Part shown: piece after piece, positions 42,508-50,595 of the stretch
Position numbering within the stretch: position 1 is the stretch's first letter
How the letters are laid out: each line of letters opens with the position of its first letter
Origin: Bacillota bacterium
GTDB lineage: Bacteria; Bacillota; Clostridia; Oscillospirales; Acutalibacteraceae
Assembly (NCBI GenBank): GCA_023416955.1
Contig: JAEZGM010000022.1
Coordinates: forward strand, 62,001-126,000
Length of the DNA stretch: 64,000 nucleotides
Direction of reading: 5' to 3'
Program-made: the position numbers and the translations under genes
The notes under the pieces: generated by a model
Database searches by the model: none
What the model saw: only the letters and a program-made list of their open reading frames with translations
What the model was told of the DNA's origin: nothing

Positions 42508-44244
42508 CTATTGCTGACTTGAAGAAGAATCTGAAGACGCAGAGGAATTTTCGCTTCCCTTGCTGATTACGATAACGACCTGTGATCCATAAGCCATTTG
42601 ACTTCCCGCTTTGACTTTCTGATAACCGATTGCCAGGCCTTCGGGAACTGTATCGCTGTAATCCTCCGTTTTCGTCGGAACAAATCCGGCGGAGGTCACC
42701 GCTTCCGCGGCTTCCGCCAACGTTTTTCCTTCAATCTTGGGCAGCGTACGCACCGCGGCACCTTCGCTGACAACAACTACAATTTCAGTACCTTTTGCCA
42801 TTTTTGTTCCCGGGTCCGGGGACTGGGAAATAATGCAGCCCTCCGGCACTGTGTCGCTGAACTGTTTGCTGGACAAAAGCACCTGATAGTCCGTACTTTG
42901 CGAGCTGGCGGAGGAGGAACTGCTGCCCTTCAGGCTCTCATAGTCCTGGCCGACCAGATTGGGAACATCTATCATATTCGGGTCACTGGAACTGTCGGCT
43001 GCAATCATGAGTTTATTCCCAGTTGCCGCAGTACTGTCAGCTTCAGACGAATCAGAAGCCGCAGAAGACATCTGTGCACTCAGCGCCGGGGAACCCGCAT
43101 TATCCATGTTTGTAATCCAGATGATTCCCACAACCGTAAATATCACCAAAGCGGAAACGCAGGATAAAATCGCCCAAATAAAGTTCGGCACTTCCTTTTT
43201 CTTGGCCGGCTCCTCGGATTCCGGGATTCGGCTTGCGGCAACCGCTTGCTCCAACTGCTGGGTATGCTCTATTGTGGAAGTTACGGTGGGTGCTGCGGAA
43301 AGTTCATCCCGTAAACGCTCAAACGTTTTCGTGCGTTTATCCGGAGAAACCTGAAGCGCATTTGCCATGGCGGAAACCACGTGCGGCGGAAGGCTGCGCA
43401 GAATACTCGTTGGAATCAGCAGACGGGAATCCGTGCGGCGTTTCGGCGCTTCCGTGGGCATTGTACCGGTCAGCGTGAAAAACAGCGAAGCGGCGAAACC
43501 ATACACGTCGGTCGCCTCATTCGGACGGTAATCCATCACATACTGTTCCACCGCAGCACAGCCGGGCACCATATCGGGCGGCAGGTCGGTATCCATCCGG
43601 CGAACCGTGTCAATGCAGAAGCCGCCCAGCTTCATTCTTCCGTCTTTCATAATATACAGTGTATCCGGTGAAATGCCAAGATGATTGATTCCCGCAGCAT
43701 GAAGTGCGTTCAGCGCAGAAAGAACAGGCATAAACAGCTGCCGCGCCGTATTCCAACTCAGGCTGCCGCCGCTGCGCTCCACAAAATAACGCAGCGTGAT
43801 GCTTTCGCTCCACTCTGAAACCGTATAGGCCGTATGATTTTCTTCAAAGATGTCATAAATCTGAATGATCGTGGACAGATCGCGCAAATGGGCGACCTCC
43901 CTGGAATAATTCAGGAACTTGGATAAACACTCATGATAGGCAAATTCGCTTCCGCCAATCACGCGGACATCCTTTCCGTCGCCAGTGCGTTCGCACAGCG
44001 TCATCGGAAAATATTCGCGCAGTTCAATTGGGATATTTAACACCGTGTCGTAGCCGATATGGGTAATCCCTTCTCCGTTGCTTTGCTTTGCATACCCTAC
44101 CAGATAACGGTTTTGGAGCTTCGTCCGGTACGGAAGCGCATGTCTCATCTGCGGTTCAGCGGAACGGAAGCCGCAGTTTGGGCATTCTGTTCTGCCGCCC
44201 GTATCGGACATACAGTTCATGCATAAATTGTCAGAGCCGGTCAT
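42508..44244 (-). CDS. Zinc-ribbon / Ser-Thr pseudokinase / PASTA membrane protein
   Basis: 578-residue protein. Residues 8-24 form a zinc ribbon (C8, C11, C21, C24); 40-315 is a protein-kinase fold; about 362-384 is one TM segment; then a Ser/Ala-rich linker and two or three PASTA repeats (VPNLVGQDYESL, LPKIEGKTLAEA) facing outside. Key catalytic residues are missing: the VAIK lysine position reads IELR, the HRD loop reads HLGISPDTL and the DFG reads GGFCID. PASTA kinases bind peptidoglycan and regulate cell-wall growth; this one is probably a non-catalytic sensor. Ends in a Ser-rich tail. Confidence 0.85.
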   Translation of the reverse strand: MTGSDNLCMNCMSDTGGRTECPNCGFRSAEPQMRHALPYRTKLQNRYLVGYAKQSNGEGITHIGYDTVLNIPIELREYFPMTLCERTGDGKDVRVIGGSEFAYHECLSKFLNYSREVAHLRDLSTIIQIYDIFEENHTAYTVSEWSESITLRYFVERSGGSLSWNTARQLFMPVLSALNALHAAGINHLGISPDTLYIMKDGRMKLGGFCIDTVRRMDTDLPPDMVPGCAAVEQYVMDYRPNEATDVYGFAASLFFTLTGTMPTEAPKRRTDSRLLIPTSILRSLPPHVVSAMANALQVSPDKRTKTFERLRDELSAAPTVTSTIEHTQQLEQAVAASRIPESEEPAKKKEVPNFIWAILSCVSALVIFTVVGIIWITNMDNAGSPALSAQMSSAASDSSEADSTAATGNKLMIAADSSSDPNMIDVPNLVGQDYESLKGSSSSSASSQSTDYQVLLSSKQFSDTVPEGCIISQSPDPGTKMAKGTEIVVVVSEGAAVRTLPKIEGKTLAEAAEAVTSAGFVPTKTEDYSDTVPEGLAIGYQKVKAGSQMAYGSQVVIVISKGSENSSASSDSSSSQQ

Positions 44245-44286
44245 GATGCTTCCTCCATCATTTGAACAAATTGGGAAATACTGTTA

Positions 44287-44345
44287 TTATTCTTGGCCAT
44301 ATAAATCAAGATTATCCCAATTGTACCAAACATTTTACTGGTCTG
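44287..44345 (-). pseudogene. Decayed 3' end of a second yebC gene
   Basis: On the minus strand the frame reads NVWYNWDNLDLYGQE then stop, nearly identical to the end of the intact YebC (NVWHNWDNPDSDGEE). The codon before it is TAA where YebC has CAA. At DNA level a 27-base run matches yebC at 45092-45118 with one difference. The rest of the gap 44346-44613 has a terminator and no gene. Confidence 0.7.
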
Positions 44346-44533
44346 TTGACTTGGCAGGAATAATTCGCGTACTCATTGAAAGGCATTTCAAAACACAATC
44401 CAAAATCAGTATATCCGTCACCACTCATAAAAGTGATTTTTACTTAACTTTGCAATTATATCACATATTTATGACAGTTTGCAAGTTTCTAAGCAATACT
44501 GCACAATTCCTTCAAAATCTATTTATTTATGCG

Positions 44534-44573
44534 AAAAGCGGTCGGATTCCAGAAACTGGATCCGACCGCTTTT
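44534..44573 (-). terminator. Terminator of the small membrane protein gene
   Basis: AAAAGCGGTCGGAT pairs with ATCCGACCGCTTTT around a 12-base loop. It ends in a T4 tract on the minus strand. Confidence 0.8.
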
Positions 44574-44613
44574 CCTCTTAATGTTATTTGTAAAACAAGT
44601 GAAAAATTCCGAG

Positions 44614-44898
44614 TTAAAGCCGACGCGAAAAATATTGGACTACCCACAGAACGAGCACTGTCAGCAGCAAAAGGAGCAAATCTCTACGGACAAATTTGTT
44701 TTCCAACGTAAGGCGGTGCTGTTCCCTGCACTCATGGATAATTTCCAAGACTAAAAAATTTTGTACCATAGGTACAATTATAAGTACCATCAAAAAAGAG
44801 AGCAGAGGATTCCCATTGAAAAAATGCAGGCCGAGAGGATACAAAATTGCGCCTGCACCAGCGACTAAGCTTTGCCAGATTTTTGTATGATCTTTCAT
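44614..44898 (-). CDS. Small membrane protein of unknown function (94 aa)
   Basis: About 94 residues with three hydrophobic segments: 8-25 (SLVAGAGAILYPLGLHFF), 33-50 and 72-88. A central charged loop reads HECREQHRLTLENKFVRRD. No family was recognised. A longer frame to 45045 would include the predicted promoter at 44960-44988, so the ATG at 44898 is preferred. It has its own promoter and terminator, so it is a stand-alone gene between yebC and the pseudokinase gene. Confidence 0.6.
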   Translation of the reverse strand: MKDHTKIWQSLVAGAGAILYPLGLHFFNGNPLLSFLMVLIIVPMVQNFLVLEIIHECREQHRLTLENKFVRRDLLLLLLTVLVLWVVQYFSRRL

Positions 44899-44959
44899 AT
44901 CTGAGCATCTCTTTAAAATAATGAATTGTTTTTCCAAATCATCAATCGAATGTAGTTTT

Positions 44960-44988
44960 ATTATACCATGAATCGCATTATTTGTGAA
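44960..44988 (-). promoter_or_regulatory. Promoter of the small membrane protein gene
   Basis: On the minus strand TTCACA (44983-44988) and TATAAT (44960-44965) are spaced by 17 bases, with TGG just before the -10 box. Confidence 0.65.
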
Positions 44989-45013
44989 TATGTAATATTT
45001 AATAGACAGAATA

Positions 45014-45056
45014 AAGGCCCTTTTAGCATGCTTCCATACGTACACTAAAGGGCCTT
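45014..45056 (-). terminator. Terminator of yebC
   Basis: AAGGCCCTTT(T)AG pairs with CTAAAGGGCCTT around a long loop. It lies 13 bases after the yebC stop on the minus strand. Confidence 0.75.
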
Positions 45057-45068
45057 GTTATATGGTTG

Positions 45069-45815
45069 TTATTCCTCGCCATCCGAATCCGGATTATCCC
45101 AATTGTGCCAAACATTTTGTACATCGTCGTTATCTTCCAGCGCGTCGAGCAGCTTCTGCATCTTCAGCGCTGAATCAGGATCCGTCAATGTGGTATAAGT
45201 ATTGGGCACCATTTCGACTTCCGCTGAAACGAACTCGTATTTTTTATTTTCCAAATCAGACAACACTCCGCTGAAATCATCGGGTTCGGTGTAAATTTCG
45301 AAAACGTCCTCGTCCGCCTGAAAATCAGAAGCACCCGCTTCCAGACAGTCCTCCATGACCTTATCTTCGTCGTAGCCTTCTTTTTCAATGATCAGAACAC
45401 CTTTTTGCGCGAACAAGAAGGAAACGCAGCCGCTTGTGCCGAGATTGCCGCCGAATTTATCGAAATAATGACGGACGTCTCCCGCGGTGCGGTTACGGTT
45501 GTCGGTCAGAGTTTCCACAATAACGGCAACGCCATTCGGGCCGTAGCCTTCATAAGTAATATTCTCATACTTGGTGTCGTCGCCGTCACCCATTGCCTTC
45601 TTTATAATACGGTCAATGTTTTCGTTCGGTACATTGGCGGCCTTTGCTTTTGCAATACAGTCCTTCAGTTTGGCGTTTACATTCGGGTCGCCGCTTCCCC
45701 CCTCTTTTACCGCTACGGCAAGCTCACGGCCGATTTTTGTAAAAACCTTTGCCTTTGCGCCATCGGTTTTTTCTTTTTTACGTTTAATATTATTCCATTT
45801 TGAATGGCCTGACAT
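45069..45815 (-). CDS. yebC: YebC/PmpR family protein
   Basis: 248-residue conserved protein of the YebC/TACO1 family, described as transcriptional regulators and more recently as factors that relieve ribosome stalling at difficult motifs. The N-terminus MSGHSKWNNIKRKKEKTDGAKAKVF is diagnostic (shown here in full only as a landmark of SGHSKW and KAKVFTKIGREL), with YEGYGPNGVAVIVE and the acidic C-terminus. It is followed by a terminator. A decayed copy of its 3' end lies at 44287-44345. Confidence 0.95.
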   Translation of the reverse strand: MSGHSKWNNIKRKKEKTDGAKAKVFTKIGRELAVAVKEGGSGDPNVNAKLKDCIAKAKAANVPNENIDRIIKKAMGDGDDTKYENITYEGYGPNGVAVIVETLTDNRNRTAGDVRHYFDKFGGNLGTSGCVSFLFAQKGVLIIEKEGYDEDKVMEDCLEAGASDFQADEDVFEIYTEPDDFSGVLSDLENKKYEFVSAEVEMVPNTYTTLTDPDSALKMQKLLDALEDNDDVQNVWHNWDNPDSDGEE

Positions 45816-45857
45816 AATTTATAGTCCCCCCAAAAAGTAATGGTACACTTAATCATA

Positions 45858-46475
45858 TCACAATTCAGACTTGAGTTCAAGCGCCAGCTGGCGCGCTCGA
45901 TCCTGCGCCGCGGGAAACGTTTCTTCCCCACGATTCAAATCGGTATTCAGCCACACAACCTCATGCAGCAATGATGTGTTCATGACAGAAAATATCATTT
46001 TAAGCTGACGCGATATGATCGAGGCTCCGTCTGAATTTGCGGAACCGCTTGTCGCCAGCAAAACCGCAGTTTTATGCTTTTCAATCGACGGCTTGATTTC
46101 GAGGGAAAAGCGCGCCGAAAAATAGCGCTGCGTCCGGTCAATGATTGCCTTCAGCGGCGCGGGAAAACTGAGTACATACACCGGTGTAGCAACAACGATC
46201 ACGTCCGCGCCGCGGATCAGCATGTCCAGTTCGTCACAGTCCCGCAGGGAACAGGCTTCATGGTGCTCGCAATATCCGCAGCCCGTACAGGGATCAATTG
46301 CAGATTCGTATGCATTGATCACACGGATTTCCGCGGCGTTTTGGAGCGGCTGCAAAAATTCGTCAAGCAGCTTCGCGGTAAAGCCCCTTTTGTGCGGAGA
46401 ACCGAATAGGACAAGAATTTTCTTTTTCTCAGATGAGCGTTCTTCCGTCGCAGTATTTACATTCAAGCATATCAC
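45858..46475 (-). CDS. Iron-sulfur flavoprotein / NADPH-dependent FMN reductase family
   Basis: 205-residue flavodoxin-like protein. KKILVLFGSPHKRGFTAKLL is the FMN phosphate loop. CTGCGYCEHHEAC gives C-x2-C-x2-C-x5-C, the cluster motif of iron-sulfur flavoproteins, and ATPVYVLSFPAPLKAIIDRT is the flavin ring region. It probably transfers electrons between ferredoxin/NAD(P)H and small acceptors. The start is a GTG at 46475 inside the end of pyrB (47-base overlap), with no good Shine-Dalgarno; a TTG at 46466 is possible. It is likely translated by coupling to pyrB. Confidence 0.82.
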   Translation of the reverse strand: MICLNVNTATEERSSEKKKILVLFGSPHKRGFTAKLLDEFLQPLQNAAEIRVINAYESAIDPCTGCGYCEHHEACSLRDCDELDMLIRGADVIVVATPVYVLSFPAPLKAIIDRTQRYFSARFSLEIKPSIEKHKTAVLLATSGSANSDGASIISRQLKMIFSVMNTSLLHEVVWLNTDLNRGEETFPAAQDRARQLALELKSEL

Positions 46476-47502
46476 CGGCCTCTGAAAAAAGATGTGGTAA
46501 GTAGTGCTCGCTCTGCGTGATGCATTTTGGGTTGGAGCACCGATGCGGGTGAGTGGAAAAGGGAATTTTATATTTCTCCGGAATATCCTCGCGCTGGAAG
46601 ATGGTCAGAATCAGTGCCATGCGGGCGTACATCCCGTATACAGTCTGGTCAAAGTATTTCGCGCGCGCGTCGTCGTCGACAGCAACGTCAATTTCATCCA
46701 CGCGGGGCAGCGGGTGCAGAATACGCAATTCTTTCTTCGCATGAATCAGCTTTTCGGAGTCCAGCACGAAGATTCCTTTCTGCTCGTGGTACTGCTGTTC
46801 GCTCGCAAAGCGTTCTTTCTGAATGCGCGTCATATAAAGCACGTCGAGCTCAGGCATCGCTTCGCCCAAGCCGCCGACTTCCTTATAGCTGCAGCCCGCA
46901 GCGTCCATGACGTCTTTTACATACTGCGGCAGTGCGAGTTCAGGTGTGGAAATCAGCACGAAGGAGTTGCCTTTGTACCGCGTCATCGTCTTAATCAGGG
47001 AGTGTACCGTGCGCCCGTTTTTCAAATCCCCGCAAAGCCCGATACAGAGGTTGTCCAGCCTTCCCTTTTCATTATATAATGTTACCAGATCAGTCAAGGT
47101 CTGCGTGGGATGTAAGTGCCCCCCGTCCCCCGCGTTGATGATAGGGGATTTTGAGAAGAGCGTTGCCGCTGTTGCCGAGCCCTCCTGCGGATTGCGCATC
47201 ACAATCAAATCGGCGTAACCGCTTACGACGGTGATCGTGTCCTTTAAGCTTTCTCCCTTGGAGACGGAAGAGTTTTCCGGGTCGTCAAACCCGATTACCT
47301 GCCCGCCAAGACGGTACATGGCGGTTTGAAACGACATCTTTGTTCTGGTCGACGGCTCATAGAAAAGAGTCGCCATGATTTTACCATGGCAGGACTCCTG
47401 GTAAGCCCACGGGTTGTTTTTAATCGTATTCGCAAGTTTGATCAGGTCGTCAATTTCGCGTAAAGAAAGCTGATCCAGATCAATTAAATGATTGAACGGC
47501 AT
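46429..47502 (-). CDS. pyrB: Aspartate carbamoyltransferase with C-terminal PyrI-like zinc tail
   Basis: Catalyses carbamoyl phosphate plus aspartate to carbamoyl aspartate in pyrimidine synthesis. Residues 1-310 hold the catalytic chain with FYEPSTRTKMSFQTAM (carbamoyl phosphate loop), the 80s-loop region SVSKGESLKDTI and HPLPRVDEI. Residues 322-351 add C-x4-C-x20-C-x2-C, the same pattern as the zinc site of the PyrI regulatory chain (C-x4-C-x23-C-x2-C), without the PyrI nucleotide-binding domain. Total 357 residues versus about 305 for a plain catalytic chain. Its promoter is at 47534-47562. Confidence 0.94.
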   Translation of the reverse strand: MPFNHLIDLDQLSLREIDDLIKLANTIKNNPWAYQESCHGKIMATLFYEPSTRTKMSFQTAMYRLGGQVIGFDDPENSSVSKGESLKDTITVVSGYADLIVMRNPQEGSATAATLFSKSPIINAGDGGHLHPTQTLTDLVTLYNEKGRLDNLCIGLCGDLKNGRTVHSLIKTMTRYKGNSFVLISTPELALPQYVKDVMDAAGCSYKEVGGLGEAMPELDVLYMTRIQKERFASEQQYHEQKGIFVLDSEKLIHAKKELRILHPLPRVDEIDVAVDDDARAKYFDQTVYGMYARMALILTIFQREDIPEKYKIPFSTHPHRCSNPKCITQSEHYLPHLFSEAGDMLECKYCDGRTLI

Positions 47503-47533
47503 CTTGTCACCCCAGCATCATAATATTTTATCT

Positions 47534-47562
47534 ATTTTATCATTTTATGAACGGAATAACAA
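47534..47562 (-). promoter_or_regulatory. Promoter of pyrB
   Basis: On the minus strand TTGTTA (47557-47562) and TAAAAT (47534-47539) are spaced by 17 bases, divergent from the promoter at 47594. Confidence 0.6.
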
Positions 47563-47593
47563 TATATAGTAAACGCTTTTAATAGAGCAATAC

Positions 47594-47623
47594 TTGACAA
47601 TCTATACTCCATAAGTCTACAAT
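47594..47623 (+). promoter_or_regulatory. Promoter of the dehydratase activase operon
   Basis: TTGACA (47594-47599) and TACAAT (47618-47623) are spaced by 18 bases. A GAGGAG Shine-Dalgarno precedes the ATG at 47693. Confidence 0.75.
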
Positions 47624-47692
47624 ATGATGATAGTTAAATGATTTATCATTGTTCCATAATAATATAGAAAAAGAGGAGCTGCGGTTAGCGGA

Positions 47693-50587
47693 ATGAGAGT
47701 AGGTTTAGATGTTGGTTCAACCACAATCAAATGTGTGGTACTGGACGACAACAATCAGATCATATATCAGTCTTATGAAAGACATTTTTCGCAGATTACG
47801 CAAAAAATGGCGGAACTGCTTACAAAATTAAAACAGGATATTTTTCATGACGGCAAGGTCAGCCTGACGGTTTCCGGCTCAGCCGGAATGGGTATTGCCG
47901 AGACCTGCGGATTGCCGTTTGTACAGGAAGTGTACGCAACCCGTATTGCGGTCGGCAAATTGATTCCCGACACCGACGTTATCATTGAACTGGGCGGAGA
48001 GGACGCAAAAATTCTTTTCCTTTCCGGCGGTATGGAAGTGCGCATGAACGGCAGCTGCGCGGGCGGAACCGGCGCTTTCATTGACCAGATGTCGACTCTG
48101 CTGAACCTTTCACTGGAAGAAATGAACGAGCAGGCGAAACAGTACGAAAAAATATACACCATCGCTTCCCGCTGCGGCGTATTCGCAAAATCCGATGTGC
48201 AGCCGCTGCTGAATCAAGGTGCGCGCAAAAGCGATATTTCCGCCAGCATTTTTTCGGCGGTGGCAAATCAGACCATTGCCGGTCTGGCACAGGGCCGTAA
48301 AATCAGCGGTAAGGTGCTTTACCTCGGCGGCCCGCTGACCTTCCTGTCGCAGCTTCGCTACAGCTTTGATCAGGCGCTGAAGACGGAAGGAATCTGCCCC
48401 GAAAATTCCCTGTACTACGTCGCGCTCGGCGCCGCGTTTTCCAGTGAACAGGAAATTGACTTGGATATTTCGCTGAAAAATATTGCAAATTATGGCACAA
48501 CCGCAAACTTCCTTTTTATTCCCTCTCTCTTCGCGAATGATGAAGAATACAGGGAATTTCAGGAACGTCACGAAAAGGCCGCTGTTCCGAAAGGCGACGC
48601 CGCGGCCTACCGGGGAGACGCTTTCCTCGGGATTGACGCGGGCTCAACTACCGTAAAGGCCGTTCTCATCGGAAAGGACGGAGAGGTGCTGGATTCCGTC
48701 TACCGCAGTAACTCCGGCAACCCGGTTCCGATCATGCAGGAATATCTTTTGAATATCTATAATAAATACCCGAATATACATATCGTTTCCAGCGCCGTAA
48801 CCGGATACGGCGAAGAATTATTGAAGAACGCTTTTAATCTTGACAATGGCATTGTGGAGACGATTGCCCATTTCACCGCTGCAAAACGCTTTCTGCCAGA
48901 TGTTGATTTCGTGATCGACATCGGCGGTCAGGACATGAAATGCTTTAAAATCCACAACGGCGCAATCGACAATATCTTTTTGAATGAAGCCTGCTCTTCC
49001 GGCTGCGGCTCCTTCCTGCAGACATTTGCCAACACGCTTGGCTACGACATTGCGGATTTCGCCAAAATGGGTCTGTTCGCAAAGCACCCGGTCGACCTTG
49101 GCTCCCGCTGCACGGTATTCATGAACTCACAGGTAAAGCAGGCACAGAAGGACGGCGCCACGACGGAGGATATTTCAGCCGGTCTTTCCGTCAGTGTTGT
49201 CAAAAATGCGATTTACAAGGTCATCCGCGCCGCTTCCGCGGAAGAGCTCGGCAAGCACATTGTGGTACAGGGCGGAACCTTCCTGAACGACGCGGTACTG
49301 CGCGTCTTTGAAAAAGAGCTGGGCGTGCCAGTTGTGCGACCCGACATTTCAGGCCTGATGGGCGCGTACGGCGCGGCAATCTACGCAATGGAGAAATCCA
49401 AGGGCACCAGCAGCATTGTCGGAAAGCACGAGTTGGAAAACTTCAAGCATGAAGTAAAGGTGACCACCTGCGGCCTGTGCAACAACCACTGCCGCCTGAC
49501 CATCAATATTTTTGACGGCAACCGCCGCTTTATTGGCGGTAACCGCTGTGAAAAACCGGTAACAAAGCGTTCCTCCAACGAAGAGCTGAACTTGTATGAA
49601 TATAAACTGAACAAGCTTCTCTCCTATCAGCCGGTTCCGGGAAAGCGCGGAAAAATCGGGCTCCCCATGGGTCTGAACCTGTATGAGCTGCTGCCGTTCT
49701 GGTACACCTTCTTCACCGACCTCGGTTTTGAGGTCGTGCACTCCCCCCTTTCGAATCGTGAGCTTTACCTGGAAGGCCAGGCCACGATTCCTTCGGACAC
49801 CGTCTGCTTCCCCGCAAAGCTGATGCACGGTCATATTCTCTCGCTGATTGACGACGGCGTTCAAAACATTTTCTATCCCTGCATGTCCTACAATATTGAT
49901 GAGGGACTTGGCGACAACCACTACAACTGCCCCGTTGTTGCCTATTACCCGGAGGTTATTGCGGCAAATACCGAGGCTTTGGAAGGAATCACTTTCATTC
50001 ATGACTTTGTCGGTATTCACCGCAAACATGATTTCCCGAAGAAGATGCACGCGATTCTTGGCCAGTATTTTGACGGCATCACGCTTTCCGAAGTAAAAAA
50101 TGCCAGCAAAGACGCTTACGCGGCATACGACATGTATCTTGCGGATATTCGTGCGAAGGGCGATGAAATGATTACGCTGGCGGAAAAGCAGAACCGTCCG
50201 ATTATCGTTCTAAGCGGCCGACCCTACCATCTTGACCCGGAAATCAATCACGGAATTGACAAGTTGATTACAAGCTTGGGCGCTGCTGTTATTTCGGAAG
50301 ATGTTGTAAGCTGCAAGGTAGATCATTTCCCGACCGACGTTCTGAACCAGTGGACTTATCATTCCCGCCTGTACGCGGCGGCAAAGTATATTGCCGACAA
50401 ATCGAATATGAACCTTGTCCAGCTGGTTTCTTTCGGCTGCGGTGTGGATGCGATTACAACGGACGAAGTGCGCCGTATTCTGGAAGATGAAGGAAAGATT
50501 TATACACAGATTAAAATAGATGAAATTACGAATCTGGGCGCGGTAAAGATCAGACTGCGCAGTCTGTTCGCCGCCTTGGAAGATTGA
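47693..50587 (+). CDS. Twin acyl-CoA dehydratase activase (ASKHA x2) with DUF2229 domain
   Basis: 964-residue protein. Residues 1-265 and about 318-570 are two copies of the BadF/BcrA/HgdC ATPase fold, each starting GLDVGSTTIKCVVL or GIDAGSTTVKAVLI, with cluster cysteines in NGSCAGGTGAF and NEACSSGCGSF. About 610-640 has a Cys-rich segment (TTCGLCNNHCRL, GNRCEKP). Residues 660-960 are the DUF2229/dehydratase-like domain, with Cys in SDTVCFPAK, YPCMSY and SFGCGVDA. Activases use ATP to push one electron at very low potential. Substrate unknown; relatives of double-cubane-cluster proteins are an alternative reading. Confidence 0.88.
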   Translation: MRVGLDVGSTTIKCVVLDDNNQIIYQSYERHFSQITQKMAELLTKLKQDIFHDGKVSLTVSGSAGMGIAETCGLPFVQEVYATRIAVGKLIPDTDVIIELGGEDAKILFLSGGMEVRMNGSCAGGTGAFIDQMSTLLNLSLEEMNEQAKQYEKIYTIASRCGVFAKSDVQPLLNQGARKSDISASIFSAVANQTIAGLAQGRKISGKVLYLGGPLTFLSQLRYSFDQALKTEGICPENSLYYVALGAAFSSEQEIDLDISLKNIANYGTTANFLFIPSLFANDEEYREFQERHEKAAVPKGDAAAYRGDAFLGIDAGSTTVKAVLIGKDGEVLDSVYRSNSGNPVPIMQEYLLNIYNKYPNIHIVSSAVTGYGEELLKNAFNLDNGIVETIAHFTAAKRFLPDVDFVIDIGGQDMKCFKIHNGAIDNIFLNEACSSGCGSFLQTFANTLGYDIADFAKMGLFAKHPVDLGSRCTVFMNSQVKQAQKDGATTEDISAGLSVSVVKNAIYKVIRAASAEELGKHIVVQGGTFLNDAVLRVFEKELGVPVVRPDISGLMGAYGAAIYAMEKSKGTSSIVGKHELENFKHEVKVTTCGLCNNHCRLTINIFDGNRRFIGGNRCEKPVTKRSSNEELNLYEYKLNKLLSYQPVPGKRGKIGLPMGLNLYELLPFWYTFFTDLGFEVVHSPLSNRELYLEGQATIPSDTVCFPAKLMHGHILSLIDDGVQNIFYPCMSYNIDEGLGDNHYNCPVVAYYPEVIAANTEALEGITFIHDFVGIHRKHDFPKKMHAILGQYFDGITLSEVKNASKDAYAAYDMYLADIRAKGDEMITLAEKQNRPIIVLSGRPYHLDPEINHGIDKLITSLGAAVISEDVVSCKVDHFPTDVLNQWTYHSRLYAAAKYIADKSNMNLVQLVSFGCGVDAITTDEVRRILEDEGKIYTQIKIDEITNLGAVKIRLRSLFAALED

Positions 50588-50595
50588 GGTGAATT

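Noticed and set aside
49349..50050. Minus-strand open frame of 233 codons opposite the activase gene
   Set aside because: Antisense to a conserved domain, with no ribosome site.
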